Of a stretch of 64,000 nucleotides of DNA, positions 57,501 to 64,000 are shown piece by piece. This stretch comes from Caballeronia sp. M1242 (GTDB taxonomy: Bacteria; Pseudomonadota; Gammaproteobacteria; Burkholderiales; Burkholderiaceae): the NCBI RefSeq assembly GCF_017220215.1, contig NZ_CP071129.1, positions 1,364,001-1,428,000 of the forward strand, in the 5' to 3' direction. The translations under genes were made by a program, and so were the position numbers. The notes beneath the pieces are model-generated. The model was given only the letters and a program-made list of their open reading frames with translations, was not told the DNA's origin and ran no database searches. Each line of letters starts with the position of its first letter. Positions within the stretch are counted from its first letter, which is position 1.

Positions 57501-57523
57501 CGTTTCGTAACTGCTTAGAAACG
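57501..57523. promoter_or_regulatory. Inverted repeat CGTTTC-N11-GAAACG
   Basis: A perfect 6-bp inverted repeat lies 45 bases after the sigma-factor stop, partly overlapping the next stem-loop. Function unknown. Confidence 0.3.
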
Positions 57524-57546
57524 GCTCGGCAACGCACCCGAGCCGT
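57521..57546. terminator. Hairpin between converging sigma-factor and small-protein genes
   Basis: ACGGCTCGG and CCGAGCCGT form a perfect 9-bp stem with an 8-base loop. T runs are weak on both strands, so it may terminate inefficiently. Confidence 0.45.
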
Positions 57547-57567
57547 CGCTCTATGCTCAACTGCTTG

Positions 57568-57723
57568 TCACTCCTGCGTAGGAGCCGCCGGCGTGCGCGT
57601 ATTGGCGTCGTCGGCTTCGGTCAGCGGCATATCGGCGGGCTGTTTACCAGACTGCGGCGCCGGCTGCGCCGCTTTGTCCGTATCGACGACATCCGTTCCC
57701 GGTTCGTTTTGCGGAATGCTCAT
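57568..57723 (-). CDS. Small proline-rich, probably disordered protein
   Basis: A 51-residue ORF beginning MSIPQNEPGTDVVDTDKAA with Asp, Pro, Ala and Gln dominating and no hydrophobic core. GGAG lies 6 bases before the ATG, which supports translation. No family is recognised. It is divergent from another tiny Pro/Asp-rich gene at 57831, only 107 bases away. Confidence 0.55.
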   Translation of the reverse strand: MSIPQNEPGTDVVDTDKAAQPAPQSGKQPADMPLTEADDANTRTPAAPTQE

Positions 57724-57830
57724 GATCGTCTCCGTTGTTGAGGTTGCTGACGAGATCAAGCATCGGCAGTGCCTGATCGCGGAATGCGCGTTGCTGCGCG
57801 TGTCGACGTATTCGACAAACGGAGCCCAAC

Positions 57831-58004
57831 ATGTCCGCGCCCAACCACTCAAGCGATAACCCGCCGCAAAACCCTGTCGATTCGAAGGGCCTGACCGATC
57901 TGGGACCCGCGCAGCCCGAAAATCCGCCGGCACCGCCGCAAGCCGATGCTGATTTGCGCGACCCGCCGAGTCCCGCAGGTGTTCCGCGTCCGGACGACCG
58001 CTGA
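57831..58004 (+). CDS. Small proline-rich, probably disordered protein
   Basis: A 57-residue ORF (MSAPNHSSDNPPQNPVDSKG..., ending GVPRPDDR) with 16 or so prolines. CGGAG lies 9 bases upstream of the ATG. Composition resembles the divergent neighbour at 57568-57723 and suggests a shared origin or function. No known domain. Confidence 0.55.
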   Translation: MSAPNHSSDNPPQNPVDSKGLTDLGPAQPENPPAPPQADADLRDPPSPAGVPRPDDR

Positions 58005-58224
58005 TGCCGCTTTCTATACCGCGTGAACGGTACGCGCCGATAAACGGCGCGGCCGCGTTTCAAGTTGCGCGCGATATTGACTGCGGTGCGACGGTTGAAA
58101 CCGCCCTCAATGTTTGGGGGGAACTGCCTGCTTCACGTCCGAGAGCATTTCCCGAAGGCATCAGAATCTAATCAGAAAATCCTCAGTAAAAACATTCGCA
58201 GCAACATGCATGAAAATCAATCCT

Positions 58225-58239
58225 GGAAACGGCGTTTCC
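58225..58239. promoter_or_regulatory. Perfect palindrome upstream of the receiver-domain gene
   Basis: GGAAACG-G-CGTTTCC lies 48 bases before the ATG of the RcsB-like gene, in an AT-richer 282-base gap. It is a good size for a dimeric regulator site. Confidence 0.4.
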
Positions 58240-58286
58240 GCGTTATCCTCGTTCTTATGCAGCACACCTTTTGATCGATTTGGGGC

Positions 58287-58775
58287 ATGAGGATGAAACG
58301 AGGAAGGGCTTTGAGCCGGGTGCTTATCGCGGACAACACTCCAATGATCGCGGCAGGCCTGCAACTGCTTCTGGATGAAAGCGCTCTTTCGGTACTCGTT
58401 GGAATAGCGTCGTGCAAGATAGAGTTAATGGACCGGCTCCATTGCAGCGAAGTCGATCTTCTTATTCTCGATCCAACATTCGTTCAGCACGATGTCGACT
58501 TCGGCAATATCGATTCACTCGCGAATTTCAGTAATCGGTATTCTCACGTTTCCATTCTTTTTCATACCACCGTAACGGATCCGCAGATCCTGGAGAAAAT
58601 GTCGCATCTGGACCGGCTGAGCGTCGCCCATAAAGCCGACGAATTACAGGATGTGGTGCAGATCGTGAGCCGCCTGCTGAAAGGAGAAGTCAACGTATTA
58701 TCGCCGAGAACTCACCGCCTGATGTACCAGGCGCGCAAACTGGGCGAACGCGTGCCGGAGCTTTACGCGTTTTAG
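58287..58775 (+). CDS. RcsB-like receiver-domain protein lacking the DNA-binding domain
   Basis: A 162-residue protein that aligns by eye with the receiver half of NarL/RcsB-type response regulators (RVLIADNTPMIAAGLQLLL ... VDLLILDPTF ... SILFHTTVTDP ... VAHKADELQDVVQIVSRLLKGE). D16 is the acidic pocket residue, its neighbour is N17 instead of the usual second Asp, D62 is the phosphoacceptor candidate, T94/T95 and K116 the switch residues. It ends where the linker to the LuxR-type helix-turn-helix would start. Downstream frames hold no HTH, so it is not a simple frameshift. Base composition is more AT-rich than in flanking genes. Confidence 0.75.
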   Translation: MRMKRGRALSRVLIADNTPMIAAGLQLLLDESALSVLVGIASCKIELMDRLHCSEVDLLILDPTFVQHDVDFGNIDSLANFSNRYSHVSILFHTTVTDPQILEKMSHLDRLSVAHKADELQDVVQIVSRLLKGEVNVLSPRTHRLMYQARKLGERVPELYAF

Positions 58776-58990
58776 CGTCGGCATGGCGCCCAGCATTAAT
58801 ACAGTCTGCGCCCTACTCGCCGACACCGAAACCGCGACCTATACTGACAAGCACGCGCGCTTAATCGTCAAATTTCTTCGACGATTCGTTCATCCAGCGA
58901 AACCTTCAGGGGCATCGTGCCATAGTCGCGTAATTAGCGCTTGCGTCCGGGCTCAAGCCCACTTTCGCGCACCACCCACGACACGACAGC

Positions 58991-60370
58991 ATGCTCGAAC
59001 AATACGATGACCTTTATCCGAAACTCTACGCCGGCGATGTCGAGTCATGCGCGCGCTTTCTCGACGAACGGCGCGCGGTGGACGGCAACACGGCCGAATA
59101 TTGGCATTGGCGCGCAATCGTGCATCTTCGCGCGGGACAGTTTCTTCAGGCGCTCGATATTTGTTTCATGCTTACGCGTCTGTCCGATTCTTTCGCTTTC
59201 CACGTCCATTGCATGTGCGACGTCGCCGCACATCTCGGCCTGAAAGAAGTCGCGCTCGCGGGAATCGAATCGTTCGCGCAGAAAGCGTCGACGCCGGAAA
59301 TCGCCGCTTTTCTATGGCGCGTGTACGGGTGGCATTATCTCGGCGAAGACAACCGCGTACTGGAACTGAGGCCGGACGGCGTCGAGGAGCATTCCGCCTT
59401 CGTGCTCGGTCATCATCAGGCGCGCAGCCGCATGCGGCTTCACGGCATCGAGCATGGCGTCGAGGCGATGCATCAGTACTGGTCGTCCGACGACGCGCGG
59501 CGCGTGCTTTTTCCGCATGTCAACCGCGAAGGCTACTGGACCGGTCAGCGCGCCCTGCCCGCGCGCATGTCCGTGCGCCTCATTGCGTCGGGCTTCGGCG
59601 ATCTGGTGAACTGGGCGCGCTATATCGGCGCATTGCAGGCGATGGGCGTCGCCGTCGACTACGACACCGACCTCTTCCGCGTGGCGACGCCGGAAGCCGA
59701 TCGCGCCGACTACGTCCGGGCGATGGAAGCCGCCGGCTTCACGAGGCCGACGGGCGACGGCGCGATGTGGACGGACCCGTTCACGCTTTTCACCGCCCTT
59801 TTCCCGGTGCTCGGCCACGCACCGTCGCACCGGTACGTCGAACCGGCGAACCCCGCGAGCGTCGATGCCGTCATCGACCGCATCTGGCATCGCGCTCGCG
59901 GCCGGCGCTGCGTCGGCGTGTTCTGGTCATCGTGCGAATCGGCGAACAACTTCGCGAGCCGCAGCCTTACCCTGCCCGACCTCGACCCCCTGTTCGATAC
60001 GCAGAGCGACGTCTACTGGGTCGTCATGCAGCGCGGCTTCGAACGCCGCCGCTGGCTGAACGACCCGCGCTCGAACGATCTGGACCGCTTCACCACGCTC
60101 GATCCCGACATGACGCTCGGTCAGTCGGCGGCACTGATCGATCGGCTGGATGCGTTCATCGGCAATGACGGCGGACTCACGCATTTCGCCGGCGCGCTCG
60201 GCAAGCGCACCTATCTCTTTCTGAACCACGTCGCCGAATGGCGCTACGAGCGCGAAGGCGCTGCCACGGCCTGGTACCCGAACATGCAGCTCGTCCGGGC
60301 GCGCGAACTGGGCGCATGGGGCGACGTGGTCGGCACGTTGCAACGACTGCTCAATGCCGACGCACGCTAG
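58991..60370 (+). CDS. TPR-like protein fused to a GT9/OGT-like glycosyltransferase domain
   Basis: A 459-residue protein. Residues 1-160 are helical and TPR-like (YPKLYAGDVESCARFLDERRAV, AEYWHWRAIVHLRAGQFLQALDICFML). The C-terminal half has a GT-B nucleotide-binding layout ending in DRLDAFIGNDGGLTHFAGALGKRTYLFLNHVAEWRY, like the donor site of heptosyl- or O-GlcNAc-type transferases (D/N-GG-T/M-H-x-A-G/A-A-L). The exact reaction is unknown. It converges on the tyrosine autokinase gene 6 bases away and is probably part of an exopolysaccharide locus. Confidence 0.75.
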   Translation: MLEQYDDLYPKLYAGDVESCARFLDERRAVDGNTAEYWHWRAIVHLRAGQFLQALDICFMLTRLSDSFAFHVHCMCDVAAHLGLKEVALAGIESFAQKASTPEIAAFLWRVYGWHYLGEDNRVLELRPDGVEEHSAFVLGHHQARSRMRLHGIEHGVEAMHQYWSSDDARRVLFPHVNREGYWTGQRALPARMSVRLIASGFGDLVNWARYIGALQAMGVAVDYDTDLFRVATPEADRADYVRAMEAAGFTRPTGDGAMWTDPFTLFTALFPVLGHAPSHRYVEPANPASVDAVIDRIWHRARGRRCVGVFWSSCESANNFASRSLTLPDLDPLFDTQSDVYWVVMQRGFERRRWLNDPRSNDLDRFTTLDPDMTLGQSAALIDRLDAFIGNDGGLTHFAGALGKRTYLFLNHVAEWRYEREGAATAWYPNMQLVRARELGAWGDVVGTLQRLLNADAR

Positions 60371-60376
60371 CCGCTC

Positions 60377-62746
60377 TTAGCGCGCGACTGCTCTGAAGCC
60401 GTACTCCTCGCGCGCGCCGTAGCGGCCGGGCGCGAAGCCGTTGAACACGTGGCCGCCCACTTTCGCGCCCACGTTTTCAAGGCGGCGCAAGGTCTCTTCC
60501 AGTTGCCGCGCGCCCGTCCGGTCTGCGCGCGACACCAGCAGCACGAGATCGCAATCGTGCATGGCGATGGACAGCGCATCGCTGACCGGAAGCACCGGCG
60601 GCGAATCGATGACGACGTAATCGTAGATATCGCGAAGCATCGACAGCGTCTCCTGGAACGCCGGACGCCCCAGCAGTTCCGCGGGATTCTCGGGATAGAA
60701 CGCGCCCGCGTCCATCATCGAGAGACCGCCGCCGAGCGAGACGATCGCTTCATCCACGTGCGCGGAGCCTTCCAGTACTTCAGCGAGACCGGGCCCGGTG
60801 CGTCCATCGACGAGATGACGCAGACGGCCCTGCCGCATGTCCGCGTCGATCAGCAACACGGACGCACGCGTTTCCGCCAGCAGATACGCGAAGTTCGACG
60901 AAACGAAGCTCTTGCCCACGCCCTGCGTCGGGCCGGTGAAGAGAATCACCTTGCCGTGACGATCGTCGGCGCTGGCGACGTAGCGCGGATTCATCATGGT
61001 CGTGGTCGTGCCGAAAGGCATCCCGTTCATCGGGTTCAGCGAGTTGAGTCCGCCGCCGAGTCCCGCATGAACCATCGGCACGGGCGCGCCGCTCAGCATC
61101 GCGCGGACGCTGTTGCGCAACGAGCGCAACGCCTCGATGCTCGGGTCAGTCGGACTCGTCATGGCGAGCAGCTTCGCGGGCGCGGCGTTGTGCGTCAGCG
61201 CGCGCACGTCCTGCCGAAGTTGCGCCGTCGAACGCGCGATCACGGCAAGACGCGGCAACTGCGAAAACTGGTCGATTTCTTCTGGACTACGAAGTTCCCG
61301 TCGATTCAACGCGATCAGATAGATCGAAACGGTGCTGATAAAAAGGCCGCCGAAGACGGAGCCGAGCAGCACGATCCACGCGCGCGGCCACGACTGCTTC
61401 TCGGGCGCGACGGCCCAATCCACCACCGCGACGCCCGGTGGCGTGCTCGCGGCCGCCACTTCCAGTTGTTGCGCATTCGTGAGCACGCTCGTGTAAAGCT
61501 GCGTCGTGACGGCGACATCGCGCGCAAGCTCGACGTATTGCCGCTGCACGGTCGGCAAATTCGCCGCGATCTTCGACGTATCGGCAATCTCGCGCTTGAC
61601 TTGATTGAGCTGCGTGAGCGCGCTCTGATAATTCTCGTTGTCGGGCTTGTAGCGATGCTGCGCCGCATCGAGCGCGAGTTGCAGCGTCGTCTGCTGCTCT
61701 TCCAGCCGGCTCATGCGCGTGATGAGCGCCGTGTTCTGCTGCGCCATGTCGACCGTGCCCGTTTGCGTGCGGAACGCATTGAGGCGTCGCTCGGCCGTTT
61801 CGAGATCCTGCTTCAGCGCGGGCAGGCGCTGCTTCAGGAAGTCGAGGCTCGTCTGCGCCTGCGCGGCACGGCGTTCGACGTCGCGCTGCTGATACGTCTT
61901 GATGATCGCGTTGACCATGGCCTGCGCGAGCAGCGGCGATTCCGCCTGATAGCTCAGGTGAATGAGCGACGGGTCGCGCAACGACGATTCACGCGGCGGA
62001 ATCGATGTGCGCAGCCGCGCAATCACGTTGTCGAACGTCATCTGCTGCGAGTACTTGCGCAGTTCGAAGCTGATGCCCGGCCGCGCGCGCAGCGTGTCGA
62101 TGCGCAGTTCGCCGGGCGCCTGCCCTTCCGGCGTACTGACCTGAAACGGCACCGTCTCGCCGACGCGCCCTTGCGCGAGTTGCCTGTCGTCCTTGTCGTA
62201 GAGCGTCCATCGTCCCGCTGGTCCCGCCACCACGCGGAACTTCGCCTTGTAAGCGGACTCGGGAACCGTGAACACGCCGGGCTTCAGGCGCTCGCCGCCC
62301 CATGCATAGTCATCGAGGCCGAAGAGCGATGGCGCGAGTTCGTTGTCGCTCGCGTGGCGCGACGCCAGATAGCTGCCGATCAACGGAAAGTGGCTCTTCG
62401 TCTCGACGACGGTTTCCGCGCCCGTCTGCGCGATAGCCGCGCTCACCACGGAGCGCGACGTGAGCACGTCGCTCTCGTCGTTCGCGGAGGCGTCGGCGGC
62501 CATCGAGCCGGAGACGTCGGAAAGCGCGCTGATCGACGTGCCCGCCTTGCTTTGCACGCGCAACAGTGCTTCGGCGCGATATTGCGGCGTGGCGAGCAGC
62601 ACATACAGCACACCGGCCGCGCAGCATGTGCCGGTGACTGCGCCCAGCAAGGTCTTATGGCGCACCACGCTGCGCCATAGGTCGACGAGACCGTCGCCGC
62701 GTTGCGGAACTGGCGTCATGGCCGGGCGCATATTATATGAAAGCAT
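60377..62746 (-). CDS. Polysaccharide-biosynthesis tyrosine autokinase (Wzc/BceF-type)
   Basis: A 789-residue inner-membrane BY-kinase controlling exopolysaccharide polymer export or length. A Wzz domain with TM1 (about 32-52), a long periplasmic coiled coil (about 290-400), TM2 (about 456-479) and a cytoplasmic kinase domain are visible. Walker A is GPTQGVGKS (605-613) and Walker A' is VLLIDADMRQG (630-640). A Gly/Met/Asn-rich stretch (about 553-595) lies between RSLRNSV and the kinase core, which is longer than I expect in Wzc. Only two tyrosines (776, 782) occur near the C terminus. Start MLSYNM at 62746 follows AGGGA; MTPVPQ at 62719 is possible. Confidence 0.9.
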   Translation of the reverse strand: MLSYNMRPAMTPVPQRGDGLVDLWRSVVRHKTLLGAVTGTCCAAGVLYVLLATPQYRAEALLRVQSKAGTSISALSDVSGSMAADASANDESDVLTSRSVVSAAIAQTGAETVVETKSHFPLIGSYLASRHASDNELAPSLFGLDDYAWGGERLKPGVFTVPESAYKAKFRVVAGPAGRWTLYDKDDRQLAQGRVGETVPFQVSTPEGQAPGELRIDTLRARPGISFELRKYSQQMTFDNVIARLRTSIPPRESSLRDPSLIHLSYQAESPLLAQAMVNAIIKTYQQRDVERRAAQAQTSLDFLKQRLPALKQDLETAERRLNAFRTQTGTVDMAQQNTALITRMSRLEEQQTTLQLALDAAQHRYKPDNENYQSALTQLNQVKREIADTSKIAANLPTVQRQYVELARDVAVTTQLYTSVLTNAQQLEVAAASTPPGVAVVDWAVAPEKQSWPRAWIVLLGSVFGGLFISTVSIYLIALNRRELRSPEEIDQFSQLPRLAVIARSTAQLRQDVRALTHNAAPAKLLAMTSPTDPSIEALRSLRNSVRAMLSGAPVPMVHAGLGGGLNSLNPMNGMPFGTTTTMMNPRYVASADDRHGKVILFTGPTQGVGKSFVSSNFAYLLAETRASVLLIDADMRQGRLRHLVDGRTGPGLAEVLEGSAHVDEAIVSLGGGLSMMDAGAFYPENPAELLGRPAFQETLSMLRDIYDYVVIDSPPVLPVSDALSIAMHDCDLVLLVSRADRTGARQLEETLRRLENVGAKVGGHVFNGFAPGRYGAREEYGFRAVAR

Positions 62747-62843
62747 GTTATATCCCTAAGAAAAGTAAAAGACCCAGGACGTCAGTGCAGTTCCACGCAG
62801 GCGCATTCCCTCGCATGTGCCTGCTGATACGTACAGCGAACCG

Positions 62844-64000
62844 CTATGAGGACACCGTCACGAAGACCGGCCCTTGCGCTTCCGTCACTGCGAGCACCTT
62901 GTGCCCGCCTCGCGCGACGCCATACAGATCCGTGATCCGCGCGCCCGCAGGCAGACGCGACACATCCAGATTCACGACGTTGCCGGCGCCGTAGCACCAG
63001 ACCACGTATTTCGTTGCCTGCGCATCGTCGAACTTGAGCACGATGTACTGCTCCTTCTCGTCGATGAAATACCGCGCGTTCTTTGCATCCGCCGTGAACG
63101 CGAACAGATGCTTCACCGCTCGATACGCCGGGAGCTTTTCGTTCTGCGCATCCAGCAGGCCGAAGTTATGTTCCATCTCCTTCGGATCGTTGCCGTCGTT
63201 GCGCATGTCGTAGTAGGACGTCAGTCCCACTTGCGCGATCCAGTTCATCAACAGCAATCGCACCGCGTAGTTCGCCTGTCTCGCGCGCGCTTCGCTCGCA
63301 TGACCATTGCCGATATCGGCTACATAGTGATAGCCGACGCTCGGGTATGACCATTCGGTGGCCCACACTTGCGGACGCCTTGCATACGTCGAGAGGTCCT
63401 CGCGCAACGCACGATAATCGCCGAGCACGGTCTCCGGTTCTTGCTGCCGGTACGGATGAACGCTCACGGCGTCCGGCCCCGTTTGCGTCGCGCTGATGTC
63501 GCCCACCGCGCGTATGAAGTCGCGATCGACTTGCTGCACGCCACCGGTCGCAATGACGACGTTGGGATTCGCGGCTCGTGCCGCTTTAACCGCTGTCTGG
63601 AGCAACGCGCGATACGCGGTCGGCGATGGCGTGGCTAGCCAGTAGTCCTTATGGTCCTCTTCGTTCCACACTTCGAAGCGTACCGGCGCATTGCGATAGC
63701 GGTATGCCGCCTGATACGTGTACGTCTGAAACGCGGCGAGCTGCGGCGCGGACGTCGGCGGCTGGTCCGGGCTATACACGTAATGCTTGTAGCCGAGGAT
63801 GAAGAGCGCGCCGAGACCGCGCGACTTAAGATTGTTCACGAGACCGTCGAATTCGCCGAAGTGCCAGCCGTCCGGCGCCTGCACCGCTTCCCAGAAGAGG
63901 TCCGTGCGCACGAACGAGAAGCCGACGTCCTTCACCGCGTCGAGCAGTTGCGTATCGCCGATTTGATGAATGGCGACGCCCGTATTTGCCCGTGCCGCGG
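62844..64000 (-). CDS. Glycoside hydrolase (GH39/GH-A clan-like), 5' end beyond the window
   Basis: About 384 residues are visible; the frame is open to base 64000, so the N terminus, including any signal peptide, is missing. The sequence reads as an (alpha/beta)8 hydrolase: DVGFSFVRTDLFW, acid/base candidate in VRFEVWNEEDHKDYW, GPDAVSVHPYRQ, nucleophile candidate in QVWATEWSYPS, GLTSYYDMRND. The C-terminal beta domain is typical of cellulase/beta-xylosidase-like enzymes. It ends 98 bases before the autokinase start on the same strand, suggesting one operon. A role in trimming or degrading the exopolysaccharide is inference. Confidence 0.85.
   Translation of the reverse strand, partial: AARANTGVAIHQIGDTQLLDAVKDVGFSFVRTDLFWEAVQAPDGWHFGEFDGLVNNLKSRGLGALFILGYKHYVYSPDQPPTSAPQLAAFQTYTYQAAYRYRNAPVRFEVWNEEDHKDYWLATPSPTAYRALLQTAVKAARAANPNVVIATGGVQQVDRDFIRAVGDISATQTGPDAVSVHPYRQQEPETVLGDYRALREDLSTYARRPQVWATEWSYPSVGYHYVADIGNGHASEARARQANYAVRLLLMNWIAQVGLTSYYDMRNDGNDPKEMEHNFGLLDAQNEKLPAYRAVKHLFAFTADAKNARYFIDEKEQYIVLKFDDAQATKYVVWCYGAGNVVNLDVSRLPAGARITDLYGVARGGHKVLAVTEAQGPVFVTVSS

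Noticed and set aside
58783..59010. Possible missing helix-turn-helix half of the receiver protein in another frame
   Set aside because: The 75-codon frame has no LuxR-type HTH pattern, so a single frameshift does not explain the short receiver protein.

Overview
The window is about 64 kb of high-GC, gene-dense bacterial chromosome. Gene content and protein character point to a beta-proteobacterium of the Burkholderia/Paraburkholderia/Caballeronia group. Indicators are a purL of the long single-chain type, the mltG-tmk-holB block, the prkA-yeaH-spoVR stress block, an ECF sigma factor paired with a YCII/DGPF protein, PsiF-repeat and YSC84-type envelope proteins, and a Burkholderia-style exopolysaccharide tyrosine autokinase. 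This is inference from protein family resemblance; there is no rRNA in the window and I found no tRNA gene.

Layout. 1-6234: the 3' part of purL, then a leftward set (yciB-bolA-parvulin, and separately msrB). 6278-7876: selO, leftward. 7993-16220: a long rightward run that looks like a lipid/acyl-CoA catabolic set: acyl-CoA synthetase, fused enoyl-CoA hydratase/3-hydroxyacyl-CoA dehydrogenase, nicotinamidase, Dabb protein, PaaI-like thioesterase, CurA-like NADP oxidoreductase, SDR and an HSL-type alpha/beta hydrolase. The 3' end of that last gene is echoed in three further tandem copies (16221-16750). 16804-18615: NRDE protein and ygfZ, leftward. 18616-19861: a mostly non-coding stretch with one Gly/Ser-rich secreted protein. 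19862-25170: mltG, tmk, holB, a GNAT acetyltransferase, TatD nuclease, an ankyrin protein and an orphan Rap1a/Tai-type protein.

25301-27996: trehalose-6-phosphate synthase and a GT4 glycosyltransferase. 28108-30502: small envelope proteins. 30698-36708: a ribose uptake and phosphorylation locus (rbsB, rbsA, rbsC, rbsR, rbsK). 36898-38607: a chemoreceptor with a C-terminal DWETF tether. 38735-39496: a 2-keto-4-pentenoate hydratase-like enzyme. 39832-44840: prkA-yeaH-spoVR. 44895-50541: a PerM-like permease, RarD, aldo/keto reductase, DHA2 exporter and a divergent LysR regulator. 50608-54926: tannase-family esterase, DUF2917 protein and a glycosidase-like lipoprotein.

55349-57456: YCII protein, VOC protein and ECF sigma factor, apparently one operon. 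57568-58004: two tiny divergent proline-rich proteins. 58287-64000: an RcsB-like receiver-only protein, a TPR-glycosyltransferase fusion, a Wzc/BceF-type tyrosine autokinase and a truncated glycoside hydrolase. This right end is probably the edge of an exopolysaccharide locus that continues beyond base 64000.

The least ordinary items are the 157-159 bp tandem repeats grown from a gene's 3' end, the receiver-only RcsB homologue beside polysaccharide genes, the tyrosine kinase with an apparent insert before its Walker A motif and few C-terminal tyrosines, and several palindromic or direct-repeat motifs in promoter regions.
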